A DNA stretch of 7,178 nt, taken from Herminiimonas sp. (GTDB lineage: Bacteria > Pseudomonadota > Gammaproteobacteria > Burkholderiales > Burkholderiaceae). A program made the position numbers and the translations under genes. This document shows, in pieces, positions 5,391 through 7,178 of this stretch. The stretch lies in contig JACMQD010000190.1 of NCBI GenBank assembly GCA_014377155.1, forward strand, positions 1-7,178, read 5' to 3'. The notes beneath the pieces are model-generated. The model had not been told where the DNA came from. It searched no databases and was given only the letters and a program-made list of their open reading frames with translations. Numbering within the stretch: position 1 is the first letter of the stretch; each line of letters begins with the position of its first letter.

Positions 5391-6695
5391 TTACCGATCG
5401 AGCGGGAACGTGATTTTGACCTTCAGACCACCCATCTCCGACGATCCCAGCTCGATAATGGCGCCATGCCGGTCGGCGATGGTCTGCACGATCGACAATC
5501 CAAGTCCGCTGCCGGTTTGATCGCTGACTTCGCGTCGGTAGAATCGAGCGAACACGCGTTGCCGGTCGCTTTCCGGAATCCCCGGGCCCGAATCTTCGAC
5601 CACCAACGTAGCGCTTGACGCCGCTAAGGCAATACTTGCGTGAACGGCGCCGCCTTCTGGCGTGTAGCGAACGGCGTTGTCAAGCAGGTTACGTATCAGG
5701 ATCATCAGTGCCGCAGCATCGCCGTTGACAAAACAACGCGCGTGCGCATCGAGATCGATCGCGACGCGCCGCGCCTGAGCCAACGCGAAAACCGCAGCAA
5801 TCGCCTGCCGCGTCAGCTCGGCCAGGTCGATTGACGAAAAGGGCACAGAAACGTCGGAATGTTCCGCACGGGCGGCAGTCAGCAATTGTTCAATCAGGCG
5901 TGCGGCGCGGTCGACACCGAGATTAAGTTGTTCCAGCGCACCACGACGCGCGACCTCGTCCTGTGCCTTGCTGAGCAATTGCAATTGCAAGCTCAAGGCA
6001 GTCAGTGGTGAACGAAGTTCATGGGCCGCATCCGCGACGAATGCGCGCTGGCTCGCAAATGCTTGTTTCAGCCTCAGCAAAAGCGCGTTCAATGCGCTTA
6101 CCAGCGGCGCGATCTCCGTCGGTATATCCTGTTGCGATACCGGTTCCAACCCGCGCGCGTCGCGTCGCGCCACATCGTTCGCCAGTCGTTTGACCGATGA
6201 CAGCGACTGGCCGACCAGCCACCAAATCAGTAAAGCCATCAGCGGCGCGAACGCTAATAACGGTGCGAGGCTGCGGAGGGCTGCAGATGCCGCCAGCCCC
6301 CGTCGCAGCTCGAGTGGCTGGGCTACCTGAATTACCCGATCCCGCGCCAGCAAACCATACGCGCGCCAGCGGCGGTCGCCGGAAACCACGTCGGCAAAGC
6401 CGAGTGTAGCGCTGTCCGGTAGCGGATTACGCGGGTCCGACGAATAGATCATACGGCCGCTGGCGGTCCAGATCTGCACCACGAAATCGAACGAATCTGC
6501 TTCTACGATGCTAGGCAAATCAGGCTGAATCGACCCCTGGTCACGCAGCGACAGTGCGATCTGGCGCAACTGGTAGTCGAACAGCTCTTCGTTTTGCTTG
6601 AGCGTATTGCGATACGTGGCGAGACCGATAATAATCGCAGTAAATACCGCCGACAAGAACAGAAAAACCGTCAGCCGCGCACGAATCGAGGTCAT
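5391..6695 (-). CDS. QseC/PmrB-like sensor histidine kinase
   Basis: This 434-residue inner-membrane kinase senses an envelope signal and phosphorylates the partner regulator. Domain order: transmembrane helix 1 (about 8-27), periplasmic sensor (28-140), transmembrane helix 2 (about 141-165), HAMP-like linker (about 165-215), HisKA with phospho-acceptor His225 in AAHELRSPL, and an HATPase domain. The ATPase boxes are intact: N box RNLLDNAVRYTP (335-346), G1 VEDSGPGIP (366-374), F box RVFARFYRR (380-388) and G2 GSGLGLSIV (395-403). The sensor begins with ELFDYQLRQ (37-45), a phrase common in QseC-type kinases, and has no ExxE, the iron-binding motif of enteric PmrB. So the class is clear but the signal is not. 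Its ATG overlaps the regulator's TGA by 4 bases (ATGA), a coupled operon. The protease follows 115 bases downstream, with a regulator-type operator between them. I leave the symbol blank because QseC and PmrB cannot be separated here. Confidence 0.92.
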   Translation of the reverse strand: MTSIRARLTVFLFLSAVFTAIIIGLATYRNTLKQNEELFDYQLRQIALSLRDQGSIQPDLPSIVEADSFDFVVQIWTASGRMIYSSDPRNPLPDSATLGFADVVSGDRRWRAYGLLARDRVIQVAQPLELRRGLAASAALRSLAPLLAFAPLMALLIWWLVGQSLSSVKRLANDVARRDARGLEPVSQQDIPTEIAPLVSALNALLLRLKQAFASQRAFVADAAHELRSPLTALSLQLQLLSKAQDEVARRGALEQLNLGVDRAARLIEQLLTAARAEHSDVSVPFSSIDLAELTRQAIAAVFALAQARRVAIDLDAHARCFVNGDAAALMILIRNLLDNAVRYTPEGGAVHASIALAASSATLVVEDSGPGIPESDRQRVFARFYRREVSDQTGSGLGLSIVQTIADRHGAIIELGSSEMGGLKVKITFPLDR

Positions 6696-7178
6696 GCGGA
6701 TGCCGCCGGCTTGGGAATGAAATAGCCGACCCCACGCACGTTTTGAATGAAGGCGGTGCCAAGCTTGCGTCGTATGCTGTGGATATGTACCTCGACTGCA
6801 TTGCTTTCGATTTCCTCACCCCATCCGCACATACGCTCTTCCAGTTGAGCGCGCGACAGGATTGCGCCAGGGCGCAAAATAAGCGCATCGACAATGGCGT
6901 ATTCCTTTCCCGATAAAGTTACCGCTTGCCCGTCACGTCGTACCTCACGGGTCGCTGGATTGATACGAACGCCGAGGATTTCCGTTTCCGGTTCCGCACG
7001 GCCATGACTGCGGCGAATCGCCGAACGCATCCGGGCAGCCAGTTCGTCGAAATCAAAAGGCTTGACGATATAATCATCGGCACCGCTGTCGAGTCCCTCG
7101 ATCCGGTCTTCGACGGCGTCACGCGCAGTGATGATAATGACCGGGGTCGCGCCTTTACGGCGTCGAAAATCGCGCAAA
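6692..7178 (-). CDS. OmpR/PhoB-family response regulator, QseB/PmrA-like (N-terminus outside window)
   Basis: This is the C-terminal 162 or so residues of a two-component transcription factor; the frame stays open to the window edge. The missing N-terminal portion holds the phosphorylated Asp. Seen here are the end of the receiver domain (VIIITARD with the conserved Thr, then GADDYIVKPF with the conserved Lys) and a complete winged-helix output domain (LSGKEYAIVDALI, recognition-helix region SNAVEVHIHSIRRKLG, wing RGVGYFI). A TTG at 7177 is an internal Leu codon, not a start. The stop overlaps the kinase start (ATGA at 6695-6692), so the two proteins form a cognate pair. Members of this QseB/PmrA branch bind tandem CTTAAG/TTAA-type half-sites with an 11-bp period. 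Exactly such a site lies at 5327-5343 before the protease gene, making this protein its likely activator. The operon promoter is beyond the window. Confidence 0.93.
   Translation of the reverse strand, partial: LRDFRRRKGATPVIIITARDAVEDRIEGLDSGADDYIVKPFDFDELAARMRSAIRRSHGRAEPETEILGVRINPATREVRRDGQAVTLSGKEYAIVDALILRPGAILSRAQLEERMCGWGEEIESNAVEVHIHSIRRKLGTAFIQNVRGVGYFIPKPAASA

Overview
The window looks like a chromosomal segment of a betaproteobacterium, most likely order Burkholderiales (an Oxalobacteraceae-like organism is my guess). This rests on the style of the Hsp33 C-terminus, the QseC/PmrB-like kinase and moderate GC content judged by eye. I see no insertion sequence, phage gene, tRNA, rRNA or CRISPR array. 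The gene layout is compact and the coding style is uniform.

Left part, plus strand (1-1571): the C-terminal end of the redox chaperone Hsp33 (hslO) enters from the left edge with its complete zinc-binding cysteine set. After about 160 bases come two short chromate-transporter (CHR family) genes that overlap by 4 bases (ATGA). They form a paired short-chain CHR transporter.

Middle, minus strand (3484-1626): a two-gene operon, convergent with the chr pair. The first gene encodes an exported protein of about 300 residues whose mature part resembles a START/SRPBCC fold (inferred). Five bases after its stop, a GTG starts a spermidine-synthase-like Rossmann protein that lacks several polyamine-synthase hallmarks. 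No pathway can be assigned to this pair.

About 300 bases without a convincing gene (3485-3790) separate this operon from the right part.

Right part, minus strand (7178-3791): an OmpR-family response regulator (N-terminus cut by the window edge) and a QseC/PmrB-like histidine kinase overlap by ATGA. They are followed after 115 bases by a two-PDZ periplasmic serine protease of the DegP/HtrA (Do) family. The gap before the protease carries a perfect CTTAAG-N5-CTTAAG direct repeat, the published consensus of PmrA/BasR-type regulators, placed correctly in front of a candidate -10 box. The simplest reading is an envelope-stress module in which the two-component system directly activates the downstream protease. 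This site is the most informative non-coding signal in the window, and it also argues for the shorter protease start at 5275.
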